Source: Shewanella salipaludis (GTDB taxonomy: Bacteria > Pseudomonadota > Gammaproteobacteria > Enterobacterales > Shewanellaceae). From it: DNA of 64,000 bases. The stretch is taken from the NCBI RefSeq assembly GCF_012911865.1, contig NZ_JAAXYH010000008.1, positions 62,001 to 126,000 of the forward strand, in the 5' to 3' direction. Shown one piece after another: positions 1 to 9,237 of this stretch (position 1 is the first letter of the stretch; each line of letters begins with the position of its first letter). The position numbers and the translations under genes are program-made. Under the pieces are notes generated by a model. That model saw only the letters and a program-made list of their open reading frames with translations, was not told the origin of the DNA and searched no databases.

Positions 1-132
1 GAGCATATTCAGCAGGTGCTCAGTGCCAATCAGGGCAATGTATCTGCCACCGCCCGCCAGTTGGGAATGCACAGGCGGACCCTGCAGCGCAAGCTACTCA
101 AGAAACCTGCGGCGGATCACCGTTGCCAATAG
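1..132 (+). CDS. RegA/PrrA/ActR-type response regulator, C-terminal end (partial)
   Basis: Only the last 43 codons lie in the window, in frame 1, ending at TAG 130-132. They encode a Fis-type helix-turn-helix with the segment TARQLGMHRRTLQRKLLKKP, which is the DNA-binding signature of the RegA/PrrA/ActR family of redox-responsive two-component regulators. The receiver domain is outside the window. The stop codon lies inside an 81-bp tandem repeat, so the reading frame ends early: the last repeat copy (from 313) continues in the same frame for 14 more codons after the conserved KKP, to a TAG at 385-387. The original tail was therefore probably encoded there. The family match is strong, but which sensor kinase partners it cannot be seen. 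Confidence 0.8.
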   Translation, partial: EHIQQVLSANQGNVSATARQLGMHRRTLQRKLLKKPAADHRCQ

Positions 133-350
133 CCGTACAGTCAAGGAACGCACAGGCGGACCCTGCAATGTAAGCTACTCAAGAAACCGGCGGCGGATCA
201 CCGTTGCCAATAGCCGTACAGTCAAGGAGCGCACAGGCGGACCCTGCAATGTAAGCTACTCAAGAAACCTGCGGCGGATCACCGTTGCCAATAGCCGTAC
301 AGGCAGGGAATGCACAGGCGGACCCTGCAGCGCAAGCTACTCAAGAAACC
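70..350 (+). repeat. 81-bp tandem repeat, about 3.5 copies, at the 3' end of the response regulator gene
   Basis: Copies begin at 70, 151, 232 and 313, each with CACAGGCGGACCCTGCA, and the last stops matching near 350. The exact 81-bp spacing equals 27 codons. Each full copy carries the codons for the recognition helix of the regulator followed by an in-frame TAG. Copies differ by only a few bases, which indicates recent slippage or unequal exchange. Confidence 0.93.
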
Positions 351-367
351 GTTTCTGCTCGACAAAA

Positions 368-1477
368 CTAGTCGATACGGTATTCCAGCATAGTGCGGGT
401 CTGGGCGGGAGACGGCTTGCCATCGACAAATTTTGGAGCATAACGCCACTTCTTGATGGTTTTCAAGCTTTCCCGCTCGAACAAGCTGCCGCCTTGGGAG
501 GCGATAACTACTGGGTTGGTGACGAAGCCATTTTCATCCACTGTGAAGTCAACCTGGACCCAGCCATTCTTGTGCTGTTTGCGGTAAGACATGGGGTAGT
601 CGGGAGCCACTCTGAACAAGGGCGTTTGCTCCTGAGTCTCTGACCAGGGGCGCATGCTGCCGATGGCGATACAATGTCGGGTCGATTTTTCTCGCTCGTC
701 TTGCCGCTCATACAGTTCCACAAGATATGCATGAGCGCTGAGGGCGAAGGGGTGAGTGTAGTCCAACACATCGAACTGTTTTATCACCTCAAGCAGTAAA
801 GCCTCAGCTTCGTTATCCTGCTTCTGTGAGAACTTGATCGCACCGACGATGAAGGTGGCTTTGACTCTGACAAGGGCATTTTCCGGCAATGTCTGACGAT
901 AAATGTCATAGGCCTCGAAGGCATAATTTCTCACCTTAGGGGTATAGAGATTCGTCTTGGACAAGGTATTGAAGGCCGCCATTTTTGCATCAGCCACGAG
1001 TCGACTATTGTCATTCCTCTCGGCAATGTCAATGGCATGTTCCAGATGGCGTTTGGCATCCTTGGGCTCATCAGCGCTTCCCCCCGCACCCAGGAGTGGA
1101 TCTATCAGCTCCAGGGCCTGTTCACCGTAATGTTGTACATAGACGACTAACGCCGTTTCATACAGGCGATAGGCTTGGCTCCTATGGCGTTTCCCATCCT
1201 CTGTCATAGGGAATTGAGCCGAGAGCCCACTCAAGGCAGTGGCCCAATTTAAGGCCAGATTGGTCAGATCTAAGCTGTCTTTGGCATAAATGCTTTGACC
1301 CAGCAGATAGGCCGCTGCTGCCCTGGATTCAATCTCAGCCACATCTCCGGCTTGCACTGACGTTTGGTAGTCCCTGTAGGCCCGAGTAAAAGGGGAGTCG
1401 CTGGCCAATGAGGCTGATGAGCAAGATAGGCCTAACGCCACAGCGCAGGCAAGAGTGCAGAATTTTCCATTTAACAT
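368..1477 (-). CDS. TonB C-terminal domain protein with a repeat-rich N-terminal region
   Basis: The 369-residue protein begins with a hydrophobic signal (MLNGKFCTLACAVALGLSCS), continues as an all-helical region that resembles tetratricopeptide-type repeats, and ends with a TonB C-terminal domain of about 85 residues (VAPDYPMSYRKQHKNGWVQV, then WRYAPKF). Such proteins pass energy or contact signals to outer-membrane receptors. There is no ExbB/ExbD next to it, so it may act as a periplasmic TonB-domain protein rather than a full energy transducer. I chose the ATG at 1475-1477 because AAGGA lies 8 bases upstream and a signal peptide follows. The frame stays open to 1615, but the added residues are arginine-rich and improbable. 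It is convergent with the response regulator. Confidence 0.75.
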   Translation of the reverse strand: MLNGKFCTLACAVALGLSCSSASLASDSPFTRAYRDYQTSVQAGDVAEIESRAAAAYLLGQSIYAKDSLDLTNLALNWATALSGLSAQFPMTEDGKRHRSQAYRLYETALVVYVQHYGEQALELIDPLLGAGGSADEPKDAKRHLEHAIDIAERNDNSRLVADAKMAAFNTLSKTNLYTPKVRNYAFEAYDIYRQTLPENALVRVKATFIVGAIKFSQKQDNEAEALLLEVIKQFDVLDYTHPFALSAHAYLVELYERQDEREKSTRHCIAIGSMRPWSETQEQTPLFRVAPDYPMSYRKQHKNGWVQVDFTVDENGFVTNPVVIASQGGSLFERESLKTIKKWRYAPKFVDGKPSPAQTRTMLEYRID

Positions 1478-1628
1478 ATTGTATATCCTTATATTTACCT
1501 GGTTAGAGTACCTTGGCCGCATTCGCCTTGCAAGCGCAGGGCGGTAAATGTGTTGGTCTGGAAAAAATCTACGGCGCCGCCTTGGCCTTGAGCTATCTTT
1601 AAACGATAAAAGCAAGAGGATGAATGAG

Positions 1629-2438
1629 ATGAAATTGAAGTGGTTGGCACTGGCATGCTCAGTTATCTACTGCGCGGCATCTTATGGCGCTCAGGGCGAT
1701 TATGAGGCCCTGAGCGCCATGGCGGCCTCTAACCGCTTCATCCATCTGCATCGCCTGGATCCCGGCAATTCGCCGGCGGAGACCGACTTGCTGTCCCGGG
1801 GGCAGATGACTGCAGGCTCGGTGCCGGATCTCGGATTAGCGCTGAGTTTTCCGCTGTCGATAGTCAACATGCCTGTCATGCTTGGGCTCTCCCCCGGGTT
1901 GCAATACCTAGACAGTCATTACTATGCCATGGCTGGCAACAACCTTGAGGCCGGTGAGTTAGATAACGACAGTTACCGCAACGAAGATCTCGGGTTCAAT
2001 CTGGATGTCGGGGTCGCCATGGAATTAACCGAGGGGCTGACCCTGGGCGTCTCGGGCCGCAACCTGTTCAGGCGAGAGTTGGAGAGGGTCGACCCCCTGG
2101 GGCGGATACAGACCTACAGGGCCGCCCCCAGCGTCACTGCGGGCATCACCTATGATTGGTCTATGCTGACCCTGAGCTCGGACATAGAGCTTACCCGTCA
2201 CTATGAGTTTGCCGACATTGACGGTAGCCAGTATTGGCGCATGGGCGGTGAGCTCAGGGCCACCGATTGGTTGTCATTGCGCCTCGGGTATAGGCAAGAT
2301 CTTGAGGCCAAGACGGCCGGGCGTTATTCCATAGGCACAGGGGTTAGCCTTGGACGCGTGTTCAATCTGGATCTGGTCGGCATGTACGGCACGGATGATG
2401 CGATGGGCGCGGTGTTGCAAACTTCCTATCATTTCTGA
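1629..2438 (+). CDS. TraF-like outer-membrane beta-barrel protein, apparently shortened
   Basis: The 269-residue product has a signal peptide (MKLKWLALACSVIYCAASYGA) and then strands typical of the TraF_2/OmpP1-like barrel family, with repeated aromatic and glycine patterns (GITYDWSMLTLSSDIELT, LRLGYRQDL) and a C-terminal phenylalanine as in outer-membrane proteins. The usual N-terminal part of this family, including the segment on membership of the barrel plug, is not present: the mature region goes almost directly from the signal to the middle of the family. It may be an internally deleted relative. The ATG at 1629 was chosen because AGAGGA ends 8 bases upstream; an ATG at 1620 overlaps that site. 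The role is not known. Confidence 0.6.
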   Translation: MKLKWLALACSVIYCAASYGAQGDYEALSAMAASNRFIHLHRLDPGNSPAETDLLSRGQMTAGSVPDLGLALSFPLSIVNMPVMLGLSPGLQYLDSHYYAMAGNNLEAGELDNDSYRNEDLGFNLDVGVAMELTEGLTLGVSGRNLFRRELERVDPLGRIQTYRAAPSVTAGITYDWSMLTLSSDIELTRHYEFADIDGSQYWRMGGELRATDWLSLRLGYRQDLEAKTAGRYSIGTGVSLGRVFNLDLVGMYGTDDAMGAVLQTSYHF

Positions 2439-2455
2439 TGTAGGGTTCGCCCCCT

Positions 2456-3190
2456 TCATTGGGCCAAGAGGCTCAGGCTAGACTTCACAGTCAATACCAA
2501 TGCACTCACACCGCATAAGATCAGGGTTACCGCCCTGGTCTTGTCTTTGTTGACCAAGCCAATCAGGCGTCCCGCCACCAGATAGCCGGCGAGCACGGAT
2601 GGCAGCAAGAGCAAGGACAACCACAGGTGCTTGGCTTGCAGCAGTCCGGTCAGCGCCAGTATGGCCAGGGCGATCAGCGAGCTGAAGATGAAGAAGGCCG
2701 ACAGGGCGGCGCGAAACTGTCTCGCATCTTTGCCCGACAAGAGTATGGCCATGGGCGGCCCACCTATGGCGGCAATATTGCCGAAGATACCCGAGACGAC
2801 CCCGGCACAGAAGAGGCTGATTCTGTTGATCGGCAGGCTGAATTTGAACAGGCTTAACAGCACTGCGCTGGCCACTATGAAAGCGATCGCCAGGCCGAGT
2901 AGGGGTTGCGGCGCGAACAGCAGCAGACTGGCGCCGAGCAGGCCGCCGGGGATGCGCCCAAGCAGGGCATATTGCAGGCCGCCGAACTCCAGGTGTCCTC
3001 TGTCCCTGAGCAGGGACAGCAGGGAAATGGCGAAGCCCATCATGATCACGGGCGCCGGCACCAGCTGGGGATCCACTATGTACAACAGCGGGCTGGCGAC
3101 CACCGCCAGGCCGAACCCTATCAGGCTCTGGGTCAGGGCGCCGAAGAAGATGATAAGTGACGCCAGCGCCAGGGTGTGGACTTCTATCAT
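2456..3190 (-). CDS. TauE/SafE-family membrane permease
   Basis: This 244-residue protein is almost wholly hydrophobic, with about eight predicted membrane segments, and shows the two related halves of the TauE/SafE family: GALTQSLIGFGLAVVASPLL near the N terminus and GVVSGIFGNIAAIGGPPMAI in the middle. Members export or import sulfur-containing and other small organic anions such as sulfite, sulfoacetate or taurine-derived products. No sulfonate genes are adjacent, so the substrate is unknown. It lies downstream of metJ on the same strand but a terminator-like hairpin separates them. The family assignment is secure, the substrate is not. Confidence 0.85.
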   Translation of the reverse strand: MIEVHTLALASLIIFFGALTQSLIGFGLAVVASPLLYIVDPQLVPAPVIMMGFAISLLSLLRDRGHLEFGGLQYALLGRIPGGLLGASLLLFAPQPLLGLAIAFIVASAVLLSLFKFSLPINRISLFCAGVVSGIFGNIAAIGGPPMAILLSGKDARQFRAALSAFFIFSSLIALAILALTGLLQAKHLWLSLLLLPSVLAGYLVAGRLIGLVNKDKTRAVTLILCGVSALVLTVKSSLSLLAQ

Positions 3191-3226
3191 GAATGGCTCA
3201 TGGGCAAGCTAAGGTCCCGGTTACAC

Positions 3227-3251
3227 AAAGGGATCGCAATCCGATCCCTTT
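3227..3251 (-). terminator. Terminator-like hairpin after metJ
   Basis: The arms AAAGGGATCG (3227-3236) and CGATCCCTTT (3242-3251) pair perfectly around a 5-base loop. Read on the minus strand, the stem is followed by TTTGTGTAA, so it fits a modest intrinsic terminator for metJ. Confidence 0.65.
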
Positions 3252-3292
3252 ATGTTTATTACTGTGTTTTTTCGACTCGGGTAAGCAAATGC

Positions 3293-3607
3293 TTACTCCA
3301 TGTCTTCCCACTCTATGCCCATCTCGTCCATCAGACGCTTGGCTTCGCCCGGGATGCTGTCCGGTGCGTCTTTGGACAAGTCTGCATCATCTGGCAAGGG
3401 TTGACCCGTGTAGGCGTGCAAGAAGGCCTCGCACAGCAGCTCGCTGTTGGTCGCATGACGCAGGTTGTTGACCTGACGACGGGTGCGTTCGTCGGTCAGT
3501 ACCTTCAGTACTTTCAGAGGAATGGAGACAGTGATCTTCTTGACCTGTTCATTCTTCTTCCCATGTTCAGCATAAGGGCTGATGTATTCACCATTCCATT
3601 CAGTCAT
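3293..3607 (-). CDS. metJ: Methionine repressor MetJ
   Basis: The 104-residue protein matches MetJ along its full usual length, with the ribbon residues [20 protein letters not shown] and the following [20 protein letters not shown], then the C-terminal [15 protein letters not shown]. MetJ is a ribbon-helix-helix dimer that binds tandem 8-bp met boxes when S-adenosylmethionine is bound and shuts down methionine synthesis. It is transcribed away from metB, the arrangement seen in Escherichia coli, and met boxes lie in the shared intergenic region, so it probably controls itself as well as metBL and metF. Confidence 0.97.
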   Translation of the reverse strand: MTEWNGEYISPYAEHGKKNEQVKKITVSIPLKVLKVLTDERTRRQVNNLRHATNSELLCEAFLHAYTGQPLPDDADLSKDAPDSIPGEAKRLMDEMGIEWEDME

Positions 3608-3714
3608 GCACTCACCTGTAAAATCTTTAAATTCGGGGCAGATTTTAACCCCTTACGAAGCACAGTCAAATTATTGCTGCGAATTCACCATGATTAGGAA
3701 TGGATTTCTTTATG

Positions 3715-3790
3715 TTTAGACGTCCAAACGGCCAAACTCTTATTGACGCTACTGTCCGGCTTAGGTACATTTAGACGTCCAGACATCTTT
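3715..3790 (+). promoter_or_regulatory. metB promoter with tandem met boxes (MetJ operators)
   Basis: A promoter TTGACG (3743-3748), 17-base spacer, TACATT (3766-3771) faces metB. Directly after the -10 lie two met boxes, AGACGTCC (3773-3780) and AGACATCT (3781-3788), close to the AGACGTCT consensus. A second cluster starts with AGACGTCC at 3718-3725, followed by weaker AAACGGCC and AAACTCTT units, and could serve metJ or form a second site. Placement over the start point fits repression. Confidence 0.88.
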
Positions 3791-3821
3791 ATGGTGCAAT
3801 TCCAGCCTTCAGGAGCCGAAC

Positions 3822-4988
3822 ATGACTGAGCGTCGATTAGCCACAGTGGCAGTGCGTCAGGGGATAGAGAGCGATACTCAGCACGGTGCCGTGGTGCCGC
3901 CCATCTATCTGTCGACCAACTATGCCTTCGACGGTCACACCAATCCCAGAGAGTTCGATTACAGCCGCTCGGGTAACCCGACCCGCTGTATCCTGGGTGA
4001 AGCCCTGGCCAAGCTGGAGCATGGCAGTACCGGCATAGTGACCTGCACCGGCATGGCGGCCATCACCCTGGTGACCAGCCTGCTCGGCCCTGACGATCTC
4101 CTGGTGGTGCCCCACGACTGCTACGGCGGCAGTTACCGCCTGTTCACCAACCTGGCGAACAAGGGGGCGTTCAAATTGATCGTGGTCGATCAGGGGGATG
4201 AAGCCGCATTGGCCCAGGCCATAGCACAGAAACCCAAGTTGGTCTGGCTGGAGACTCCATCGAATCCGCTGCTGCGGGTGGTCGATATCGCCAGCATCGC
4301 CAGTGCCAGCCATGAGGTCGGTGCCCTGGTGCTGGTGGACAACACCTTCCTGTCTCCGGTGTTGCAGCAGCCGTTGTTGCTCGGCGCCGACCTGGTGCTC
4401 CATTCCACCACCAAGTATATCAATGGTCACAGCGACGTGGTCGGCGGCGCCGTGGTGGCCAAGGACCCGGAAGTCGGCGAGCGCCTGCATTGGTGGTCCA
4501 ACACCCTGGGGTTGACGGGCTCGGCCTTCGACAGCTACCTGACCCTGAGGGGGCTGCGCACCCTGGCGGTGCGTATCCGTGAACATCAACGCAATGCCCA
4601 GCGCATCGTCGAGCTGCTGCAGGCCAGCGAACAGGTGAGCCGGGTTTACTACCCAGGGATCGCCAGCCATCCGGGCCATGCCATAGCCGCCAGGCAGCAA
4701 CTGGGTTTCGGTGCCATGCTGAGCTTCGAGCTCGCAGGCGGCGAGGCCGAACTGGTGGCCTTCCTCGGGGCACTCGAGCTGTTTTCCGTGGCCGAGAGCC
4801 TGGGTGGGGTCGAGAGCCTGGTGGCTGTGCCTGCCACCATGACCCACAGGGCGATGGCGCCAGAGGCGCGTTGCGACGCCGGCATCAAGGACACCCTGCT
4901 GCGGCTGTCCGTCGGTATCGAAGATGGCGACGATCTCTTGGCCGATATCAGTGCCGGCCTGGCGGCCGTCGCCGCCTGTCGCCGGTAA
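3822..4988 (+). CDS. metB: Cystathionine gamma-synthase MetB
   Basis: MetB joins O-succinylhomoserine (or the acetyl ester) with cysteine to give cystathionine, the first committed step of transsulfuration to methionine. The 388-residue protein has the Cys/Met metabolism PLP fold with the lysine motif STTKYINGHSDVVGG that carries the cofactor, the YSRSGNPT substrate segment near the N terminus, and DNTFLSPVLQQPLLLGADLV ahead of the lysine. Length and motif order match MetB rather than MetC. It begins an operon with metL 33 bases downstream and is controlled by the MetJ boxes upstream. Related gamma-lyases share the fold, but the met-regulon context decides the call. Confidence 0.95.
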   Translation: MTERRLATVAVRQGIESDTQHGAVVPPIYLSTNYAFDGHTNPREFDYSRSGNPTRCILGEALAKLEHGSTGIVTCTGMAAITLVTSLLGPDDLLVVPHDCYGGSYRLFTNLANKGAFKLIVVDQGDEAALAQAIAQKPKLVWLETPSNPLLRVVDIASIASASHEVGALVLVDNTFLSPVLQQPLLLGADLVLHSTTKYINGHSDVVGGAVVAKDPEVGERLHWWSNTLGLTGSAFDSYLTLRGLRTLAVRIREHQRNAQRIVELLQASEQVSRVYYPGIASHPGHAIAARQQLGFGAMLSFELAGGEAELVAFLGALELFSVAESLGGVESLVAVPATMTHRAMAPEARCDAGIKDTLLRLSVGIEDGDDLLADISAGLAAVAACRR

Positions 4989-5021
4989 CACTAAGTTAAA
5001 AAGTTGATTAAGGAGTAACCC

Positions 5022-7415
5022 ATGGCGCGTTGTCATTTGCACAAATTTGGCGGCTCCAGTCTGGCCGACGCAGATTGCTACCGCCGGGTGGTGCATATCT
5101 TGCTGACCCATGGCCACAGCGACGATCTCGTGGTGGTATCCGCCGCGGGCAAGAGCACCAATTTCCTCTATAAATTGCTGGCGCTGCGCGACGACGGTCA
5201 GCTATGGCAGGAAGAGCTGCAGCAGCTGATAGCCTATCAGCAGAATCTGATAGAACAGCTGTTATCCAACGAGCATGCCAGGGAACTGCGTGAGCGCCTG
5301 GCGACCGATAAGGCTCAGCTGATCAGCCTGTTGTCGCTGGAGCTGCGCAACGACTACCAGCTCAACCAGGTGGTGAGCTTCGGTGAGCGCTGGTCGGCAC
5401 GCCTGATGGCGGCGCTGCTGCGCGAATCGGGTGTGGCCGCCTCCCATGTGGATGCCTGTGGCCTGCTGATCGCCGACGAGGGCGCCGTGCCCAAGATCCG
5501 GGTGGCCGACTCCAGGGACAGGCTGCAGGCCTTGCTGGCCGCCCATCCCAACGAGCGCCTGGTGATCACGGGTTTCATCTGCGCCAATACCCGGGGTGAC
5601 ACCTTGCTGCTGGGGCGCAACGGCTCCGACTTCAGCGCCACCCTGATCGCCAGCCTGGCCGACATAGAGAGGGTGACCATATGGACGGATGTGGAAGGGG
5701 TGTTCAACGCAGATCCCAACAAGATCAACGATGCCAAGCTGCTTGCCAGCATGTCGCTGGCCGAAGCCGATCGCCTGGCCCGCCTGGGCTCGCCTGTGTT
5801 GCATTCCCGTACCCTGCAGCCATTGTTTGACACCCGCGTCAGCCTGGCGGTGCGCTCCAGCTATGCATCACACACGGACTTTACCCTGATAGCACCACAG
5901 AGCTCATCGGCCAGTGCCCCTGTGGTGACCAGCCTGAGTAGCGTTTCACTGTTCAATTTCAAGCTGGGTCATGAATTGGGCGAGCTGTTGTTGTTGCTCG
6001 AGCAAGCCGGTTTGATGCCCCTGGCCCATTGGTCACTGGCGCAGCAAAGGGTCGAATTGGCCTTCACCCAGGAGAATGAGAAGCAGGTGTCGGCCCTGTT
6101 GCAGACCCTGGCGGCCGAACTCGCACTCGAAGATCTCAGGGTCGACAATCAGCTGGGGCTGGTGGCGCTGGTGAGCGCCGATGCGGCGAACTTCAGACGC
6201 AGCTTCGCCCGGTTGCTGAGCCGCGATGCCAGGCCCCTGTATTCGGGGGATTCCAGCCTGGTGACCCTGGTGCCCCAGGCACAGGTGAACCTCCTGACCC
6301 AGAAGGTACACCGCCGCTGCGCCGGTCCGAGAATGCGCATAGGGGTAGTGCTGCTCGGTGTCGGCAACATAGGTCAGGCCTGGATAGACTTGTTCGGCCG
6401 TGCGGCCGCAGGACTCAGTAACGAACTCGAGGCCAGCGTCGAACTCCTCGGCCTGGTCGGCTCGAAAAGAGCGCTGCTCTGTGACACAGGCATAGATGCC
6501 GCCAATTGGCGCCCAGACTTCGAGGCAAACGCCTGTGCCTGGCAATACGATCGACTCCTGGAACAACTGCAAGGGCTCGACTGTGATGAGCTGGTGGCAT
6601 TGGATATCAGCGCCAGCGCCAGTTTGACCCTGCAGTATCCCGAGTTCTTCGCTCGCGGCATTCACCTGGTCAGCGCCAACAAGCTGGCCGGCTCGGGTCC
6701 CTTGGCCTTCTATCGAGAATTGAAACAACAGCTGGGCAACAGACGCTTATTCTGGCGCTATAACGCCAGCTGTGGTGCGGGCCTGCCCATTCAGCATGCG
6801 CTCAACGACTTGCATAACAGCGGTGACAAGATCCAGGCCGTCGGTGGCATCTTCTCCGGCACCCTTTGCTGGTTGTTCGAAAACTATGATGGCAGCAAGC
6901 CGTTCTCGGAACTGGTGCTTGAGGCCAAGGGCCTGGGGATCACAGAGCCGGATCCCAGGGACGATCTCTCGGGGCGGGACATGCAGCGCAAGTTGCTGAT
7001 CCTCGCCCGCGAAATAGGTCTGGAGCTGGAATTGGCGGATATCCAGCTCAATTCCCTGGTACCTGAGGCGCTCGCCGGCTTGCCGCTGGAGCAGTTTGTC
7101 GCCCGCATCGACGAGCTGGATACGGATATGTTGCAGCAGTTTGCCGCCGCAGCCGAGCAAAACAAGGTGCTCAGGTATGTCGCCTCGCTCGACAGCCTGG
7201 ACGCTGAGCTCAAGGCAGAGGTCGGCCTGCAGTGGGTGGACAGGCATCACCCCTATGCCAACCTGACCCCTGGCGACAACGTGTTCGTGATCCGCAGCGC
7301 CTTCTATCAGGGCAATCCGCTGATCATCCGCGGTCCGGGCGCCGGTCGTGAGGTCACGGCCGCCGCGGTGCAGTCGGATCTGGCGCAGATCTGCCGCGAT
7401 CTGTTACTGGAATGA
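5022..7415 (+). CDS. metL: Bifunctional aspartokinase II / homoserine dehydrogenase II MetL
   Basis: The 797-residue fusion carries an N-terminal aspartokinase (start with KFGGSSLAD, then LGRNGSDFSATLIA and TIWTDVEGVFNADP) and a C-terminal homoserine dehydrogenase (GVGNIGQAWIDLF for NAD(P) binding, then SANKLAGSG and the FSGTLCWLFENYDG segment). It supplies homoserine from aspartate for methionine. The long linker between the domains lacks obvious conserved ACT-type ligand contacts, in keeping with MetL being controlled by expression rather than by feedback binding. It follows metB with a good ribosome site (AAGGAG) and an intrinsic terminator closes the unit. Confidence 0.95.
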   Translation: MARCHLHKFGGSSLADADCYRRVVHILLTHGHSDDLVVVSAAGKSTNFLYKLLALRDDGQLWQEELQQLIAYQQNLIEQLLSNEHARELRERLATDKAQLISLLSLELRNDYQLNQVVSFGERWSARLMAALLRESGVAASHVDACGLLIADEGAVPKIRVADSRDRLQALLAAHPNERLVITGFICANTRGDTLLLGRNGSDFSATLIASLADIERVTIWTDVEGVFNADPNKINDAKLLASMSLAEADRLARLGSPVLHSRTLQPLFDTRVSLAVRSSYASHTDFTLIAPQSSSASAPVVTSLSSVSLFNFKLGHELGELLLLLEQAGLMPLAHWSLAQQRVELAFTQENEKQVSALLQTLAAELALEDLRVDNQLGLVALVSADAANFRRSFARLLSRDARPLYSGDSSLVTLVPQAQVNLLTQKVHRRCAGPRMRIGVVLLGVGNIGQAWIDLFGRAAAGLSNELEASVELLGLVGSKRALLCDTGIDAANWRPDFEANACAWQYDRLLEQLQGLDCDELVALDISASASLTLQYPEFFARGIHLVSANKLAGSGPLAFYRELKQQLGNRRLFWRYNASCGAGLPIQHALNDLHNSGDKIQAVGGIFSGTLCWLFENYDGSKPFSELVLEAKGLGITEPDPRDDLSGRDMQRKLLILAREIGLELELADIQLNSLVPEALAGLPLEQFVARIDELDTDMLQQFAAAAEQNKVLRYVASLDSLDAELKAEVGLQWVDRHHPYANLTPGDNVFVIRSAFYQGNPLIIRGPGAGREVTAAAVQSDLAQICRDLLLE

Positions 7416-7448
7416 CGTCTTAGGCTCGGCAAGATTTCACGGCAGGAG

Positions 7449-7470
7449 GGGCTCATTCGAGCCCTTTTTT
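7449..7470 (+). terminator. Rho-independent terminator after metL
   Basis: GGGCTC (7449-7454), loop ATTC, GAGCCC (7459-7464) and a run of six T residues (7465-7470) form a textbook intrinsic terminator. Confidence 0.9.
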
Positions 7471-7517
7471 ATTGTCTGGTTTTCCCCATGCTGAAAATGA
7501 TCCCATGAGGGCATATT

Positions 7518-8503
<986 letters not shown>

Positions 8504-8532
8504 TCCGTCCAGCACAGTTTTCCCCAATAGAG

Positions 8533-8555
8533 CGCCGGCATAGCCGGCGTTTTTT
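8533..8555 (+). terminator. Rho-independent terminator after metF
   Basis: CGCCGGC (8533-8539), loop ATA and GCCGGCG (8543-8549) are followed by six T residues. Confidence 0.9.
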
Positions 8556-8670
8556 ATGCCTGCTTGCCTGGATTTCCCGTCACTCAAATTTTTTATGCCT
8601 TAATTGCCAGGTTTTCCGGCGGCTTAGCCCTGGGATGTCGGCCGGTGAGGGCAAGATTTTCATCCCGGCT

Positions 8671-8719
8671 ATTTACTTAGCCTGCTAACTAACTATAATG
8701 CTTAGCAGGCTAAGTAAAT
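8671..8719 (+). promoter_or_regulatory. Double-palindrome MarR operator over the efflux promoter
   Basis: Two 18-bp arms, 8671-8688 and 8702-8719, are perfect inverted repeats of each other with a 13-base spacer. Each arm holds its own TTAGC-N2-GCTAA palindrome. A TATAAT -10 (8694-8699) sits between the arms and TTTACT (8672-8677), 16 bases upstream, lies in the left arm. Binding at either box would block RNA polymerase, so the downstream marR gene very probably represses its own operon here. Confidence 0.85.
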
Positions 8720-8730
8720 TGGGTGTGCTG

Positions 8731-9216
8731 ATGAAAACCGAACTTGAGAGGTTGAGAGAGTTGTCGCTGGCGGAGCGTCTGGGACGCCTGCACAGGCTGT
8801 GGTGCAACGTGGCCTGCATGGAATTGCAGCCCATGGGCCTGACCTATTCGCGCTGGACCGCGCTGTGGAAGCTGGTGCGCCTGGGGGATAACCTGAGCCA
8901 GAAGGTGCTCGCCGAGGCGCTGGAGATCGAAGTGGCCTCGCTGATGCGCACCCTGGGACAGCTGGAGCAGCAGGGCCTGGTGAGCCGGCATGCCTGCACC
9001 CAGGACAAGCGCGCGCGGATCGTCAGCCTCACCCCGGCCGGACACGCACTGGTGGCGCAGGTGGAGGCCCACATAATGCAGGTCAGAAGGGAATTGTTGC
9101 AGGGAATAAGCGAGACAGAGTTGAGCGAATTCGAGCGGATCATCGGCCTCATCAGCGACAACGCCTGTGCCAAACTGGCGACCGCCGGTGCCACGCCCAA
9201 GCAAGACAGTCAGTAG
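8731..9216 (+). CDS. MarR-family transcriptional regulator of the efflux operon
   Basis: The 161-residue protein is a winged-helix MarR: the first helices (LGRLHRLWCNVACMELQPMG), then LTYSRWTALWKLVRLGDNLS, the recognition segment SLMRTLGQLEQQGLVSRHAC and the wing QDKRARIVSLTPAGHALV. It resembles SlyA/MarR members that sit ahead of EmrA-type pumps. The frame is open from 8698, but that ATG overlaps the -10 box, so ATG 8731 is the likely start. It is followed closely by the adaptor and membrane genes, and the palindromic operator in front implies self-repression relieved by a small aromatic or phenolic ligand; the ligand is unknown. Confidence 0.9.
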   Translation: MKTELERLRELSLAERLGRLHRLWCNVACMELQPMGLTYSRWTALWKLVRLGDNLSQKVLAEALEIEVASLMRTLGQLEQQGLVSRHACTQDKRARIVSLTPAGHALVAQVEAHIMQVRRELLQGISETELSEFERIIGLISDNACAKLATAGATPKQDSQ

Positions 9217-9237
9217 CAGACATAAGTGAGACACGAG

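Noticed and set aside
23..643. Open frame of 206 codons with repeated RRITVANSRTVKERTGGPC units
   Set aside because: It is only the second frame of the 81-bp repeat and runs antisense into the TonB gene; composition and context do not support a protein.
3837..5117. Long antisense frame opposite metB
   Set aside because: A shadow of codon-biased GC-rich metB; composition is low-complexity with many glutamines and histidines and no family match.
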